Assembly (NCBI GenBank): GCA_018303045.1
Contig: JAGVYX010000009.1
Location: 1 to 32,650 of the forward strand
Direction: 5' to 3'
Length of the DNA stretch: 32,650 bases
Origin: Candidatus Woesearchaeota archaeon
Lineage (GTDB): Archaea > Nanobdellota > Nanobdellia > Woesearchaeales > GW2011-AR9
Part shown: positions 6,824 through 15,213 of the stretch, piece by piece
Layout: each line of letters opens with the position of its first letter
How positions within the stretch are numbered: position 1 is the stretch's first letter
Position numbers and translations under genes: made by a program
The notes under the pieces: model-generated
What the model was told of the DNA's origin: nothing
The model's database searches: none
The model's input: the letters and a program-made list of their open reading frames with translations, nothing else

Positions 6824-9394
6824 ATGAGACACCAAGTTAACGAAAAAATTGAAAGCATCACCTTCGGAATCTTTTCGCCAAAGCAGATTGTAGCCGCTTC
6901 TACAGCTAAAGTGGTTACCCCGGAATTGTATGACCGTGAAGGCTATCCGGTGGACGGCGGATTAATGGACCTGCGCCTGGGTGTAATTGATCCCGGGCTG
7001 CGCTGTAAAACCTGTGGGCAGAAGCTAAAAGAATGCCCCGGGCATTTTGGCTATATTGAATTAGCCAGGCCGGTAATTCATATTCATTTTGTAAAGCAAA
7101 TTTTAGACTTGTTAAAATTAACCTGCAAATCCTGCGCTCGCGTATTAATTCCAGATGAAAACTTAAAGAAATATTTCGGCATCCTGGAAAAGGTCGGCAG
7201 GGAGGAAGGATTTGAAGCGCGAAGGAAGAAAATAAAAGCCATCGTTAATAAGTACAAAGTTAAGGAAAAATGCCCTCACTGCAACACGGCTCAGGATAAA
7301 ATTAAATTGGATAAGCCTTACACCGTTTATGAGAATGAAGTTCGATTAAGCCCGATAGAAATCAGGGCCAGATTAGAAAAAATATCTAATGATGACCTGG
7401 AAACGTTTGGGTTCAAATCGGGGAATTTCAGGCCGGAATGGCTGATCATTACCGTTATGCAGATCCCGCCGGTAACGATGAGGCCCAGCATAACCCTGGA
7501 GTCTGGCGAGCGCAGTGAAGACGATTTGACCCATAAATTGGGAGATATCGTCAGAATCAATCAGCGGCTATTTGAAAATATTAATGCCGGAGCGCCGGAA
7601 GTAATCATTGAGGATTTATGGGACTTGCTGCAGTATCATATCACTACTTTTTTTAATAATGAAGTTCCTCAATTGCCTCCAGCCCGCCATCGCGGCGGGC
7701 AGATTCTGAAAACTCTAGCCACCAGAATCAGCAGCAAGGATGGAAGAATCAGGCATAATCTAGCCGGTAAAAGAACCGATTTCTCTGCCAGAACGGTAAT
7801 CAGCCCGGATCCGTTAATAAGTTTAAATGAAGTAGGCGTTCCTTTTAGCATGGCCATGGTGCTTACCGTGCCTGAACGAGTTACGGAATGGAATATCGAA
7901 TATTTAAAAAAATATATTGCTAATGGAAGCAAGGTTTATCCGGGAGCTAATTATACCCTTAAATCGGACGGCCGAAGAAAAACCATTACTGAGGAAACCA
8001 AAGCGGAGATTTTGGAAGAATTAGAGCCGGGATTCATTGTGGAGCGGCACTTGATTGATGGCGATATCGCTCTATTCAACCGGCAGCCATCGCTGCACCG
8101 GATGAGCATGATGTGCCATCGGGTTAAAGTTCTTCCCGGGATGACTTTCCGCTTAAATCCAGCGGTCTGCAATCCTTATAACGCTGATTTTGACGGCGAT
8201 GAAATGAACCTGCATATTCCGCAGACTGAAGAAGCCCGCGCTGAAGCTCAAGTATTAATGCTGGTGGAAACGCAAATTATCAGCCCTCGCTATGGGTTAA
8301 GCGTAGTAGGCTGCATTCAGGATGGAATTACCGGCAATTACCTTTTAACTAAAGAGCTGGTCTTAACTAGGAATGAGGCTGTTGATCTGCTTTATTCCTC
8401 AGGGGTAGATGATTTGTCGGCTTTGCCTAACAAGGAAAAGATTGATGGCAAGGAAGTTTTCTCGGTGTTATTGCCGGAAGACTTTAATTTTGTGGGAAAG
8501 GATAAAAGCGGCAATGATGTAAAAATCGTTAATGGGCAGTTAAAGTCTGGATGCATGGATAAAGCAAATTTAGGGCAGGAAAGCGGATTGATGCTGAGAA
8601 ACATTTATGAAAAGTACGGCCCGACATTTACTTCCGGCTTGCTGGGTAAAATTTCTAAACTGGGAATTACGGTGTTATCTAGAAGAGGATTTTCCATTGG
8701 GCTGGCGGATATGGACTTAGAAGAAGGAGCCAATGAAGAAATAAAAGAAGTTATTGCCAAGGCTGAAGAAGAGGTAAATCAGTTAATTAATTCCTACAAT
8801 CAAGGCAAGCTGGAATCCCTGCCTGGCAGAACGGTAGCTGAAACTTTAGAGTTAAGAATCCTGGAATCATTAAACAAAGCCCGCAACAAAAGCGGCACTA
8901 TAGCCATGAAGCAAGTTAGAGACAGCGCAGCCTTGATTATGGCTAAATGCGGCGCCAGAGGCAATCCTTTAAATATTGCTCAAATGACAGCTATTGTTGG
9001 GCAGCAGGCGTTGCGGGGCAAGAGAATTGAGAGCGGGTACCGCAGCCGGACCCTGCCTTATTTTAAGCCCAATGATCTAAGCCCTAAAGCCAGGGGGTTT
9101 ATTAAAAGCAATTTCAAGGAAGGATTAAAGCCGCATGAATTCTTCTTTGGAGCCATGACTGGAAGAGACGCCTTAATGGACACGGCATTGCGTACGCCTA
9201 AATCCGGATACCTTTACCGAAGGCTGTCTAATGCCATGCAGGATTTAAAAGTGGAATATGATGGCACGGTCAGAGATGCCAGCCGGAAAATTGTCCAGTT
9301 TTTGTATGGCGAAGATGGCTTGGACGTTTCCAAGACAGAGAATGGCGCGCTGGATATTAAAAAAATAATTCAACAAGTCCTAGGAGCCAAATAA
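6824..9394 (+). CDS. rpoA1: RNA polymerase subunit A' (N-terminal part of Rpo1)
   Basis: Largest catalytic subunit, N-terminal part, with the clamp, active site and funnel. The active-site magnesium loop NADFDGDEMNLH is near residue 453. N-terminal zinc sites are intact: CKTCGQ...CPGHFG near 61-75 and CKSC...CPHC further on. Also seen are DFSARTVISPDP, the FNRQPSLHRMSMM segment and bridge-helix residues FFGAMTGRDALMDTALRTPKSGYL near 766-789, given here only as landmarks FFGAMTGRDALMD and RTPKSGYL. A GGTGAT ribosome binding site sits just before ATG 6824. It ends 10 nt before rpoA2. Confidence 0.98.
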   Translation: MRHQVNEKIESITFGIFSPKQIVAASTAKVVTPELYDREGYPVDGGLMDLRLGVIDPGLRCKTCGQKLKECPGHFGYIELARPVIHIHFVKQILDLLKLTCKSCARVLIPDENLKKYFGILEKVGREEGFEARRKKIKAIVNKYKVKEKCPHCNTAQDKIKLDKPYTVYENEVRLSPIEIRARLEKISNDDLETFGFKSGNFRPEWLIITVMQIPPVTMRPSITLESGERSEDDLTHKLGDIVRINQRLFENINAGAPEVIIEDLWDLLQYHITTFFNNEVPQLPPARHRGGQILKTLATRISSKDGRIRHNLAGKRTDFSARTVISPDPLISLNEVGVPFSMAMVLTVPERVTEWNIEYLKKYIANGSKVYPGANYTLKSDGRRKTITEETKAEILEELEPGFIVERHLIDGDIALFNRQPSLHRMSMMCHRVKVLPGMTFRLNPAVCNPYNADFDGDEMNLHIPQTEEARAEAQVLMLVETQIISPRYGLSVVGCIQDGITGNYLLTKELVLTRNEAVDLLYSSGVDDLSALPNKEKIDGKEVFSVLLPEDFNFVGKDKSGNDVKIVNGQLKSGCMDKANLGQESGLMLRNIYEKYGPTFTSGLLGKISKLGITVLSRRGFSIGLADMDLEEGANEEIKEVIAKAEEEVNQLINSYNQGKLESLPGRTVAETLELRILESLNKARNKSGTIAMKQVRDSAALIMAKCGARGNPLNIAQMTAIVGQQALRGKRIESGYRSRTLPYFKPNDLSPKARGFIKSNFKEGLKPHEFFFGAMTGRDALMDTALRTPKSGYLYRRLSNAMQDLKVEYDGTVRDASRKIVQFLYGEDGLDVSKTENGALDIKKIIQQVLGAK

Positions 9395-9404
9395 TGGTGA
9401 GCCA

Positions 9405-10547
9405 ATGAAACATGACGAGGTATTAAAAGAATACAGTGAAAAATTATCGCCAGCCCTGCTGCAGGAAATCGCTGCGTCTGTTCCGGCAAATATCGCTAAA
9501 GAGAAATTAATTAAAATTCTGGAAGAAGCGGCGGGGTTATATTCCAGGGCTAAAATTAATGCCGGAGAATGCGTTGGGTTAGTAGGCGCTGAAAGCATTG
9601 GCGAGCCTGGCACGCAAATGACTTTAAACACTTTCCACCTGGCCGGGGTAGCTGAGATGAACGTTACTACGGGCTTGCCCAGAATTATTGAAATTTTTGA
9701 CTGCCAGAAAGAAATTAAAACGCCGATGATGGAAGTATTTTTGAAAGCGCCGCATAATACTATTGATAAAGTGAAAAAATTTGCTGCGGCCTTAAAAGAA
9801 ACGTTATTTGGCGAATTAGTTTCAGAATATTCCTTAAATATTTATGAGCAAACATTAACTCTAAAAATTAATGAAACTTTAATGAAAGACTATGGCTTTA
9901 CTGATATCAAAGAGCTGGCTAAATTGCTAAAAACCAAATCCAAGGGTTTTATCAGCGAGACCAAAGACTATCTGATTATTTTTACCCAGAAAGATAAAGG
10001 CGGGGAAAATTTAAAAGAAATGTATGGATTAAAAGAAAAATTAAAAGTTGTAAAAATCAAGGGAATAAAAGGCGTAAAGCAGGTTTTGCCGGTTAAGCGG
10101 GGCGAGGAATATATTATTCTTACTTCTGGCACCAACTTGAAAGATATTTTGCAGTTATCCGAAGTTGATGCAACTAGAACTTACGGCAATGATCTTAGGG
10201 AGGTTTATGAAGTGTTGGGTATTGAAGCTGCCAGGCAGGCGATTATTAATGAGGTGTATAAAGTTATGGAAGCGCAGGGGTTGAACATTGATATTCGCCA
10301 TATAATGCTGGTGGCCGACATTATGTGCGCATCCGGGGCGGTGAAAGGAATTACTCGGTATGGTGTGGTTAGCGAAAAGGCTTCCGTGCTGGCGAGGGCG
10401 TCTTTCGAAACTCCCATTAAGCATTTAATCAATGCGGCGTTGGAAGGCGAGGTTGACCGGTTAACTTCAGTCGTAGAAAATGTAATGATTAATCAGCCCG
10501 TTCCCTTAGGCACGGGATTGCCGGGATTAGTTACCAAGATGAAATAG
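9405..10547 (+). CDS. rpoA2: RNA polymerase subunit A'' (C-terminal part of Rpo1)
   Basis: C-terminal part of the largest subunit, carrying the trigger loop, cleft and jaw. The hallmark GLVGAESIGEPGTQMTLNTF is at about residues 58-77, and ASFETPIKHLINAA near the end contributes to the clamp. At 380 residues it has the usual length. A GGTGAG ribosome binding site 4 nt before ATG 9405 fixes the start. It forms one transcript with its neighbours. No inteins or frameshifts are seen in any polymerase gene here. Confidence 0.98.
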   Translation: MKHDEVLKEYSEKLSPALLQEIAASVPANIAKEKLIKILEEAAGLYSRAKINAGECVGLVGAESIGEPGTQMTLNTFHLAGVAEMNVTTGLPRIIEIFDCQKEIKTPMMEVFLKAPHNTIDKVKKFAAALKETLFGELVSEYSLNIYEQTLTLKINETLMKDYGFTDIKELAKLLKTKSKGFISETKDYLIIFTQKDKGGENLKEMYGLKEKLKVVKIKGIKGVKQVLPVKRGEEYIILTSGTNLKDILQLSEVDATRTYGNDLREVYEVLGIEAARQAIINEVYKVMEAQGLNIDIRHIMLVADIMCASGAVKGITRYGVVSEKASVLARASFETPIKHLINAALEGEVDRLTSVVENVMINQPVPLGTGLPGLVTKMK

Positions 10548-10588
10548 TTAGAAGAATTTTTAAAGACAACCTTAATACTTTATTAAAA

Positions 10589-10882
10589 ATGGCGCAAACA
10601 GAACCACCAGCGGAATTGGAACAAAATTTAGCCCTAATAAAAGTTAAATTGCAGGATGGAAAAGCTATTTTGGGAACAGCAGCAGTTATCAAAAAGTTGC
10701 GCGGCGGAATGTTAGAGTCCGTTTTTCTGGCTCGAAATTGTCCTGACACGATAAAAAATGATCTCCAGCATCTGGCTAAATTGGGTAATATTCCAGTTGA
10801 GGTTTTATCTCTGGACAACGAAGAATTAGGCGTATTTTGCAAAAAAGGTTTTTTTATCTCTGTTCTTGGCGCGATGAAATAA
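10589..10882 (+). CDS. rpl30e: Ribosomal protein L30e family
   Basis: L7Ae/L30e-fold RNA-binding protein of the large ribosomal subunit; 97 residues, slightly shorter than usual. The fold is visible as GKAILGTAAVIKKLRGG (helix after the first strand), ESVFLARNCPDTIKNDL and the final GVFCKKGFFISVLG. Position between rpoA2 and nusA matches the conserved archaeal cluster and supports L30e over L7Ae. Its stop codon is directly followed by the nusA ATG. Confidence 0.93.
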   Translation: MAQTEPPAELEQNLALIKVKLQDGKAILGTAAVIKKLRGGMLESVFLARNCPDTIKNDLQHLAKLGNIPVEVLSLDNEELGVFCKKGFFISVLGAMK

Positions 10883-11296
10883 ATGAATCGCATAATCTTT
10901 GATCAGGAGATATTAGGGTTGTCTTCCCTTCTCGAGAATAGAACTCATGCCCGCATTAAGGATGTTTTTAGGGATGAGGAAATAATTTATGTTATTGTTG
11001 CTCCCGGCGAAATGGGGAAAATCCTGGGGAAGGGCGGAGAAACGATTAAAAGGCTGCAGCAGCAGCTGGGGAAGAGAATTAAGGCTGTTGAATTTAATGA
11101 TGCAGTGGAAATGTTTGTGAAAAACATTATTTTTCCGCTGAAAGTAGAAGAAATTATTCAGGAAGGGCTTGTGGTGTTAATCAAAGACTCGCAGAAAAAA
11201 ACAAAAAGTTTATTAATCGGGCGTAATGGGAGGAATTTGAAGTTGATCAATAGAGCCGTTAAGCGGTTTTTTAACGTGGAAGTTAAAGTAATATAA
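10883..11296 (+). CDS. nusA: Archaeal NusA-like KH protein
   Basis: Short archaeal NusA homologue of 137 residues with two KH domains and no S1 or N-terminal polymerase-binding domain. GxxG loops are visible as ILGKGGETIKRL (about residue 49) and LIGRNGRNLKLINRA (about 112). In archaea the protein is linked to transcription elongation or termination; its exact role is not settled. ATG 10883 abuts the rpl30e stop with no spacer, so translation is likely coupled. Confidence 0.95.
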   Translation: MNRIIFDQEILGLSSLLENRTHARIKDVFRDEEIIYVIVAPGEMGKILGKGGETIKRLQQQLGKRIKAVEFNDAVEMFVKNIIFPLKVEEIIQEGLVVLIKDSQKKTKSLLIGRNGRNLKLINRAVKRFFNVEVKVI

Positions 11297-11327
11297 TTAA
11301 GTAAGTAATAATAAAGAAAATATAAAA

Positions 11328-11747
11328 ATGGCTAAAAAATCCCGAGGATTAAGAGCGGCAAAGAAATTGCGAAAGCGCCGGCGGCAGTTTAAGCTAATGA
11401 GAAGATCCAAGCTAAAGAAGAAAGTAGACCCTTTATCTGGTTCTTCGCAAGCTAAAGCTATTGTTCTGGAGAAACTTCAGGTGGAAGCCAAACAGCCCTG
11501 CTCGGGCATGAGAAAATGCGCTCGCGTCCAATTAATTAAAAATGGGAAACAGATTACTGCCTTCATGCCGGGAGATGGCGCCCAGAAACTGATCAATGAG
11601 CACGATGAAGTTATCGTTGAATGCATCGGTGGGAAGATGGGAAGAGCTAAAGGTGATCTTCCTTGCATCAGATGGCAGGTAATTAGAGTTAACGATCAAA
11701 GCTTGGATGCCTTATTGAAAGGTAAATTGGAGAAAGCCAGAAGATGA
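11328..11747 (+). CDS. rps12: Ribosomal protein uS12
   Basis: Decoding-centre protein of the small subunit, 139 residues. The archaeal form is clear: KVDPLSGSSQAKAIVLEKL, QPCSGMRKCARVQLIKNGK and FMPGDG. The stretch aligned with the PNSA loop, which contacts helix 44, reads QPCSGMRKC as usual in archaea. The basic N-terminus (RGLRAAKKLRKRRR) is normal. It sits 31 nt after nusA and 57 nt before rps7. Confidence 0.97.
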   Translation: MAKKSRGLRAAKKLRKRRRQFKLMRRSKLKKKVDPLSGSSQAKAIVLEKLQVEAKQPCSGMRKCARVQLIKNGKQITAFMPGDGAQKLINEHDEVIVECIGGKMGRAKGDLPCIRWQVIRVNDQSLDALLKGKLEKARR

Positions 11748-11804
11748 GGAAAAACAACGATTTTTCAGCATCTTCTAAAACTCCAGAGGATTTTTGTTAG
11801 ATAA

Positions 11805-12404
11805 ATGGCCGAAATAAAATTTTTCAATAAATGGACTGCTGAAGGAGTTCAAGTAACGGACTTGGGCTTGCAGAGGTATTTAACTCTGCAGCCAAAAATT
11901 ATTCCCAAGACCGGCGCCAGATATGCTGGCAACAGGTTTCATAAATCACAGACTTTTATCGTAGAAAGATTAGCCACCAAGCTAATGAATTCCGGCCATC
12001 GCGCTAAGAAGCATCTTCTGAGTTCCGGGCATAACAGCGGCAAGAAAAATCATGCCTTAAGCATTGTGGAAGAAGCCCTGAAAAAAGCTGAAGTAAAATT
12101 AAAAAATAATCCTTTAGCGATATTAGTAAAAGCTGTGGAAAATGCTGCTCCCCGGGAAGAAGTTATTGCCATTGAATATGGCGGAGCTCGTTATCCGAAA
12201 GCCGTGGATATTGCTCCGCAGCGAAGAATTGACTTGGCTTTGCGGTTCATGACGCAGGGAGCTTACGCTAAATCATTCAATAAAAAAGTTAAAATCGAAG
12301 ATGCTTTAGCGGAAGAAATTATTTCTGCTGCCCAGTGTTCCGGCAAAAGCGCGGCTGTTTCTAAAAAGAAAGATTTGGAGCGGCAGGCAGCCAGCAGCAA
12401 GTAG
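11805..12404 (+). CDS. rps7: Ribosomal protein uS7
   Basis: Small-subunit head assembly protein, 199 residues, archaeal/eukaryotic type. Features: KTGARYAGNRFHKSQTFIVE near residue 35, KNNPLAILVKAVENAAPREE near 100 and APQRRIDLALRFMTQGA near 137. A short charged extension (SKKKDLERQAASSK) ends the protein. It is the last gene of the unit. In many archaea EF-2 and EF-1alpha follow S7; here a chaperonin pair on the other strand follows instead. Confidence 0.97.
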   Translation: MAEIKFFNKWTAEGVQVTDLGLQRYLTLQPKIIPKTGARYAGNRFHKSQTFIVERLATKLMNSGHRAKKHLLSSGHNSGKKNHALSIVEEALKKAEVKLKNNPLAILVKAVENAAPREEVIAIEYGGARYPKAVDIAPQRRIDLALRFMTQGAYAKSFNKKVKIEDALAEEIISAAQCSGKSAAVSKKKDLERQAASSK

Positions 12405-12421
12405 AGTTCTAGGTTGAATGG

Positions 12422-12439
12422 GGGAAAATTTCTTTTCCC
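12422..12439 (+). terminator. Hairpin after rps7
   Basis: GGGAAAA and TTTTCCC form a perfect 7-bp stem with loop TTTC, 18 nt after the rps7 stop and in the 171-nt convergent gap before groEL. It could mark transcript ends of the ribosomal/polymerase unit. No long T-run follows directly. Confidence 0.4.
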
Positions 12440-12575
12440 TGATTTAGGCAATCTTAAAAATTAAAGATAACTAGAAATAAATCCACAAAAATTAGTTATG
12501 TCTTTTGTATATAATAACTGCTATTTATTGTTCAAAAATTAATATCAGTTACTATAGAATAAAAAAATAAAAACT

Positions 12576-14189
12576 TTAAATTATAATTGTCGGCGTTTTT
12601 TCATCCTTTTCTTCATCAAAACTCGTAACTAAAGCTTCGGTGGTCAAAATCATGGAAGCAATGGATGTGGCGTTTTGCAGGGTATTTCTGACTACTTTAG
12701 TCGGATCAAGAACGCCAGCTTCAAACAGGTCTTCATAAGCATCTTTGTCAGCATTGTATCCAACTTTTTCATTGGTTTGTGAACTGATTCTGGCAATTAC
12801 TTCCGCGCCTTCTCTGCCGGCATTGGCAGCAATTTGCCTTAGCGGCTCTTCTAAAGCTTTTTTGATAAGGCTTAAACCAATGTTTTGATCTTTCTCTAAT
12901 TTTAAGGCATCTAATATTTCTATAGCCTTAAACAGGGTTAAGCCCCCGCCGGTAACTACGCCTTCCTCTACGGCAGCTTTAGTGGCATGCAGAGCATCGT
13001 CAATCCTTGATTTCTTTTCTGAAAGTTCCGTCTCGGTGGTAGCTCCAACTTTAATCACGGCTACGCCGCCGCCTAACTTGGCCAGCCGTTTCTTTAAATC
13101 TTCCTTGGTGTATTCGGAATCGGCGATTTTTATCTGGCTTTCAATTAGGTTCTTTCTGGCTTCGATATATTTTTTTGCGCCTTTGCTCTCGATAATTATC
13201 GTTTTTTCATTATTAACCCTGATTTTTCCGGCCGTTCCCAGCCAGGAATCTTCAAAACGATCCAGTTTCATGGATTTGTCTTCGGAAACAACTTTGCCTC
13301 CGGTTAGAATAGCTAAATCTTCCAGCATTTCTTTCTGGTCCTGGCCAAATCCAGGCGCTTTTACCGCGCAAACTTTTAAGGCTCCACGGATAATATTTAA
13401 AATTAAAGCCGCCTGCGCCTCGCCTTCAATGTCTTCGGCGACGATAAACAGCGTTCTTCCTTCCCGGGCAACTTTTTCTAATACTGGAACCAGCTCTTTC
13501 ATGCTGGACAATTTTTTATCAGTAATTAAAATGTAAGGGTTTTCCAGTTCGGCAATCATTTTTTCCTGGTCGGTGGCCATATAAGGCGAAATAAAACCTC
13601 GGTCAAACTGCATTCCTTCTACTAGGGTTAAGGTAGTTTCAAAACTCTTGCCATCTTCGACGGCAATGACTCCGTTATTGCCAACCTTTTCCATGGCTTC
13701 GGCAATCAGCCTGCCGATGATTTCATCATTGTTAGCGGAAATAGTCGCTACCTGAGTTATTTTTTCTCTGGTTTTAACATCGGTGCTCTTGATCTTCAGG
13801 TATTCTACCACTTTTTGAGTAGCTGCATTCATTCCCTTTTTAACTTCTACCGGATTAGCTCCGGCAGCGATATTTTTTAACCCTTCAGCGATCATGCTCC
13901 GGGCTAAAATTACTGATGTTGTCGTTCCATCTCCAGCATTATCCTGCGTTTTGGTAGCCACTTCGCGAATTAGTTTGGCTCCCATATTTTCAAATTTATC
14001 TTTAAGGTCAATTTCTTTGGCAATGGTTACCCCGTCATTGCACATCAGTGGATGAGTAGATTTGTCGAGCACTACAAACCTGGCTTGCGGGCCCAGGGTA
14101 ACTTTTACCGTATCAGCTACTTTATTGATTCCTCTAAGCAGGGCTTGTCGGGCATGTTCATTAAACATTAATTGTTTGGTATCGGTCAT
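12576..14189 (-). CDS. groL: Group I chaperonin GroEL
   Basis: Bacterial-type 60-kDa chaperonin that folds proteins in a ring closed by GroES; unusual for archaea, which normally use the group II thermosome. Length 537 is normal. ATP-site motifs are present: VTLGPQARFVVLD near residue 30 and the catalytic NAGDGTTTSVILA near 85. KAPGFGQ lies in the apical region and the second catalytic Asp is in KSRIDDALHA near 393. The C-terminus ends with DEKTPTIII rather than the bacterial Gly-Gly-Met repeats. The ribosome binding site GGTGAT lies inside the last codons of groES, so the two are coupled. Acquisition from bacteria is likely (inference). Confidence 0.97.
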   Translation of the reverse strand: MTDTKQLMFNEHARQALLRGINKVADTVKVTLGPQARFVVLDKSTHPLMCNDGVTIAKEIDLKDKFENMGAKLIREVATKTQDNAGDGTTTSVILARSMIAEGLKNIAAGANPVEVKKGMNAATQKVVEYLKIKSTDVKTREKITQVATISANNDEIIGRLIAEAMEKVGNNGVIAVEDGKSFETTLTLVEGMQFDRGFISPYMATDQEKMIAELENPYILITDKKLSSMKELVPVLEKVAREGRTLFIVAEDIEGEAQAALILNIIRGALKVCAVKAPGFGQDQKEMLEDLAILTGGKVVSEDKSMKLDRFEDSWLGTAGKIRVNNEKTIIIESKGAKKYIEARKNLIESQIKIADSEYTKEDLKKRLAKLGGGVAVIKVGATTETELSEKKSRIDDALHATKAAVEEGVVTGGGLTLFKAIEILDALKLEKDQNIGLSLIKKALEEPLRQIAANAGREGAEVIARISSQTNEKVGYNADKDAYEDLFEAGVLDPTKVVRNTLQNATSIASMILTTEALVTSFDEEKDEKTPTIII

Positions 14190-14191
14190 AG

Positions 14192-14470
14192 TTAATCACC
14201 TAGTTCAATTTTAGCTAAGATGTCTTTGAAATCCACAAATAAGTGCTTTTCTCCGTTAATTTCCACTTCATCCGAGCTGTATCCGCCAAAGATAACTTTA
14301 TCTCCCTTCCTTAGCGGCAAAGCTGTTCCATTGCTATGCTGGCCAGCTGACACAACTTCTCCTTCTTTCTTTTCATCCTTAACCGATTCAGGAAGATAGA
14401 TCCCCCCTTTGGTCCTCTCCTCCTTTCTTAATTTAATCAAAACTCGTTCTCCCAGTGGCGTAATGTTCAT
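14192..14470 (-). CDS. groS: Co-chaperonin GroES
   Basis: 10-kDa lid of the GroEL chamber; 92 residues from ATG 14470. Motifs: ITPLGERVLIKL at the start and KGGIYLPESV in the mobile-loop region. Then come KKEGEVVSAG, RKGDKVIFGGY and VDFKDILAKIE at the end. A GTG at 14479 is in frame, but it is part of a GGGGTG ribosome binding site correctly spaced for ATG 14470, so I prefer the ATG. groES and groEL are 2 nt apart. The upstream region carries a 31-bp tandem repeat array that may regulate this operon. Confidence 0.96.
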   Translation of the reverse strand: MNITPLGERVLIKLRKEERTKGGIYLPESVKDEKKEGEVVSAGQHSNGTALPLRKGDKVIFGGYSSDEVEINGEKHLFVDFKDILAKIELGD

Positions 14471-14504
14471 AGGCAGCACCCCGCTATTTTTTAGAATTTT
14501 TTAC

Positions 14505-14644
14505 GATTTGGTTAATGTTAGTATGATTTAATGAAGATTTGGTTAATGTTAGTATGATTTAATGAAGATTTGGTTAATGTTAGTATGATTTGATGAAGAT
14601 TTGGTTAATGTTAGTATGATTTGATGAAGATTTGGTTAATGTTA
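14505..14644. repeat. 31-bp tandem repeat array, four full copies plus a partial fifth
   Basis: Units start with GATTTGGTTAATGTTAGTAT and occupy 14505-14535, 14536-14566, 14567-14597 and 14598-14628; a fifth is recognisable to about 14644. Copies 1-2 end GATTTAATGAA, copies 3-4 GATTTGATGAA, so the array probably grew by duplication of pairs or by conversion. More GTTAATG words continue to about 14690. The 315-nt gap between groES and the next gene holds this array and a TATA box for the plus-strand gene. A 31-bp period is three helical turns, so repeated sites would face the same side of the DNA. There are no spacers, so this is not a CRISPR. Confidence 0.93.
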
Positions 14645-14763
14645 ATTTATGTTAATGATAGTCTTTTAAATGTTAATGATGGTTTTTTAAATTGCTTATA
14701 TTTAAAGATTGTGAGAGAAAATTACAGATTTTTGTTCTGGAAATAAAATTATGGCTTCAAAAG

Positions 14764-14772
14764 TTATTTATA
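14764..14772 (+). promoter_or_regulatory. TATA box of the 14795 gene
   Basis: TTATTTATA is centred about 26 nt before ATG 14795, so transcription would begin at or next to the start codon. This suggests a leaderless mRNA, fitting the absence of a ribosome binding site. Confidence 0.55.
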
Positions 14773-14794
14773 GTGTTAAATTTTTGTTTAACTA

Positions 14795-15163
14795 ATGGCC
14801 GATAAACAGCTTTGGAACGTTCACTATAAATTTTACGAAGCGATGGGATTTGGAGAGGGCAGCATTATATCAAGATGTTATCTCGTAGTTGCTGGCAGTG
14901 AAGAGGAAGCTTTGGCGAAGGGCAATAAGGTGTTTGCAGGAATTTCTACAGATCATGCCGGGCTAGTCGGTGGTGAGAAAGAAGTTAATGGCCGCGTGAT
15001 TTTAAGAGATCTGGAAAAAAAGGTCGGCATTTATGAAGGGCTAAATTTAATTCCTCCCCAGCTGGACGGCTTAGATGCTGTAAATTTTGAACTTGAGACC
15101 AAAGTTCAATTTGACGACCAGAATATTAAAGTAGCTTATCTTCCAAGACCAAAAACCGGTTAA
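14795..15163 (+). CDS. Hypothetical protein, 122 aa
   Basis: Soluble-looking alpha/beta protein of unknown function. The order is a strand-rich start (LWNVHYKFYEAMGFGEGSII), a second strand (RCYLVVAG), a helix (SEEEALAKGNKVF), then a C-terminal part with LIPPQLDGLDAVNFELE. The strand-helix arrangement with 'AGSEEEALAKG' recalls small ribosomal L20a/LX-like folds, but the match is too weak to name it. No membrane segment, no cysteine cluster. It is transcribed alone from a TATA box 23 nt upstream, divergent from groES and convergent with tgt. Confidence 0.8.
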   Translation: MADKQLWNVHYKFYEAMGFGEGSIISRCYLVVAGSEEEALAKGNKVFAGISTDHAGLVGGEKEVNGRVILRDLEKKVGIYEGLNLIPPQLDGLDAVNFELETKVQFDDQNIKVAYLPRPKTG

Positions 15164-15213
15164 TTGTAATTTATTATTCAGGAATTTTTCTTTAAAAAAC
15201 TTTAAATCGTTTT

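Noticed and set aside
3553..10547. Frameshifts in rpoB and rpoA
   Set aside because: Breaks fall at the B''/B' and A'/A'' splits typical of archaea, and each downstream gene has its own start, with ribosome binding sites for the A parts.
12982..13536. 184-aa ORF antisense to groEL
   Set aside because: GroEL is unambiguous on the other strand; the antisense ORF has Ser/Phe-rich shadow composition and no start signal.
14505..14644. CRISPR array
   Set aside because: The 31-bp units are directly contiguous with no spacers, and no cas genes are nearby. It is a plain tandem repeat.
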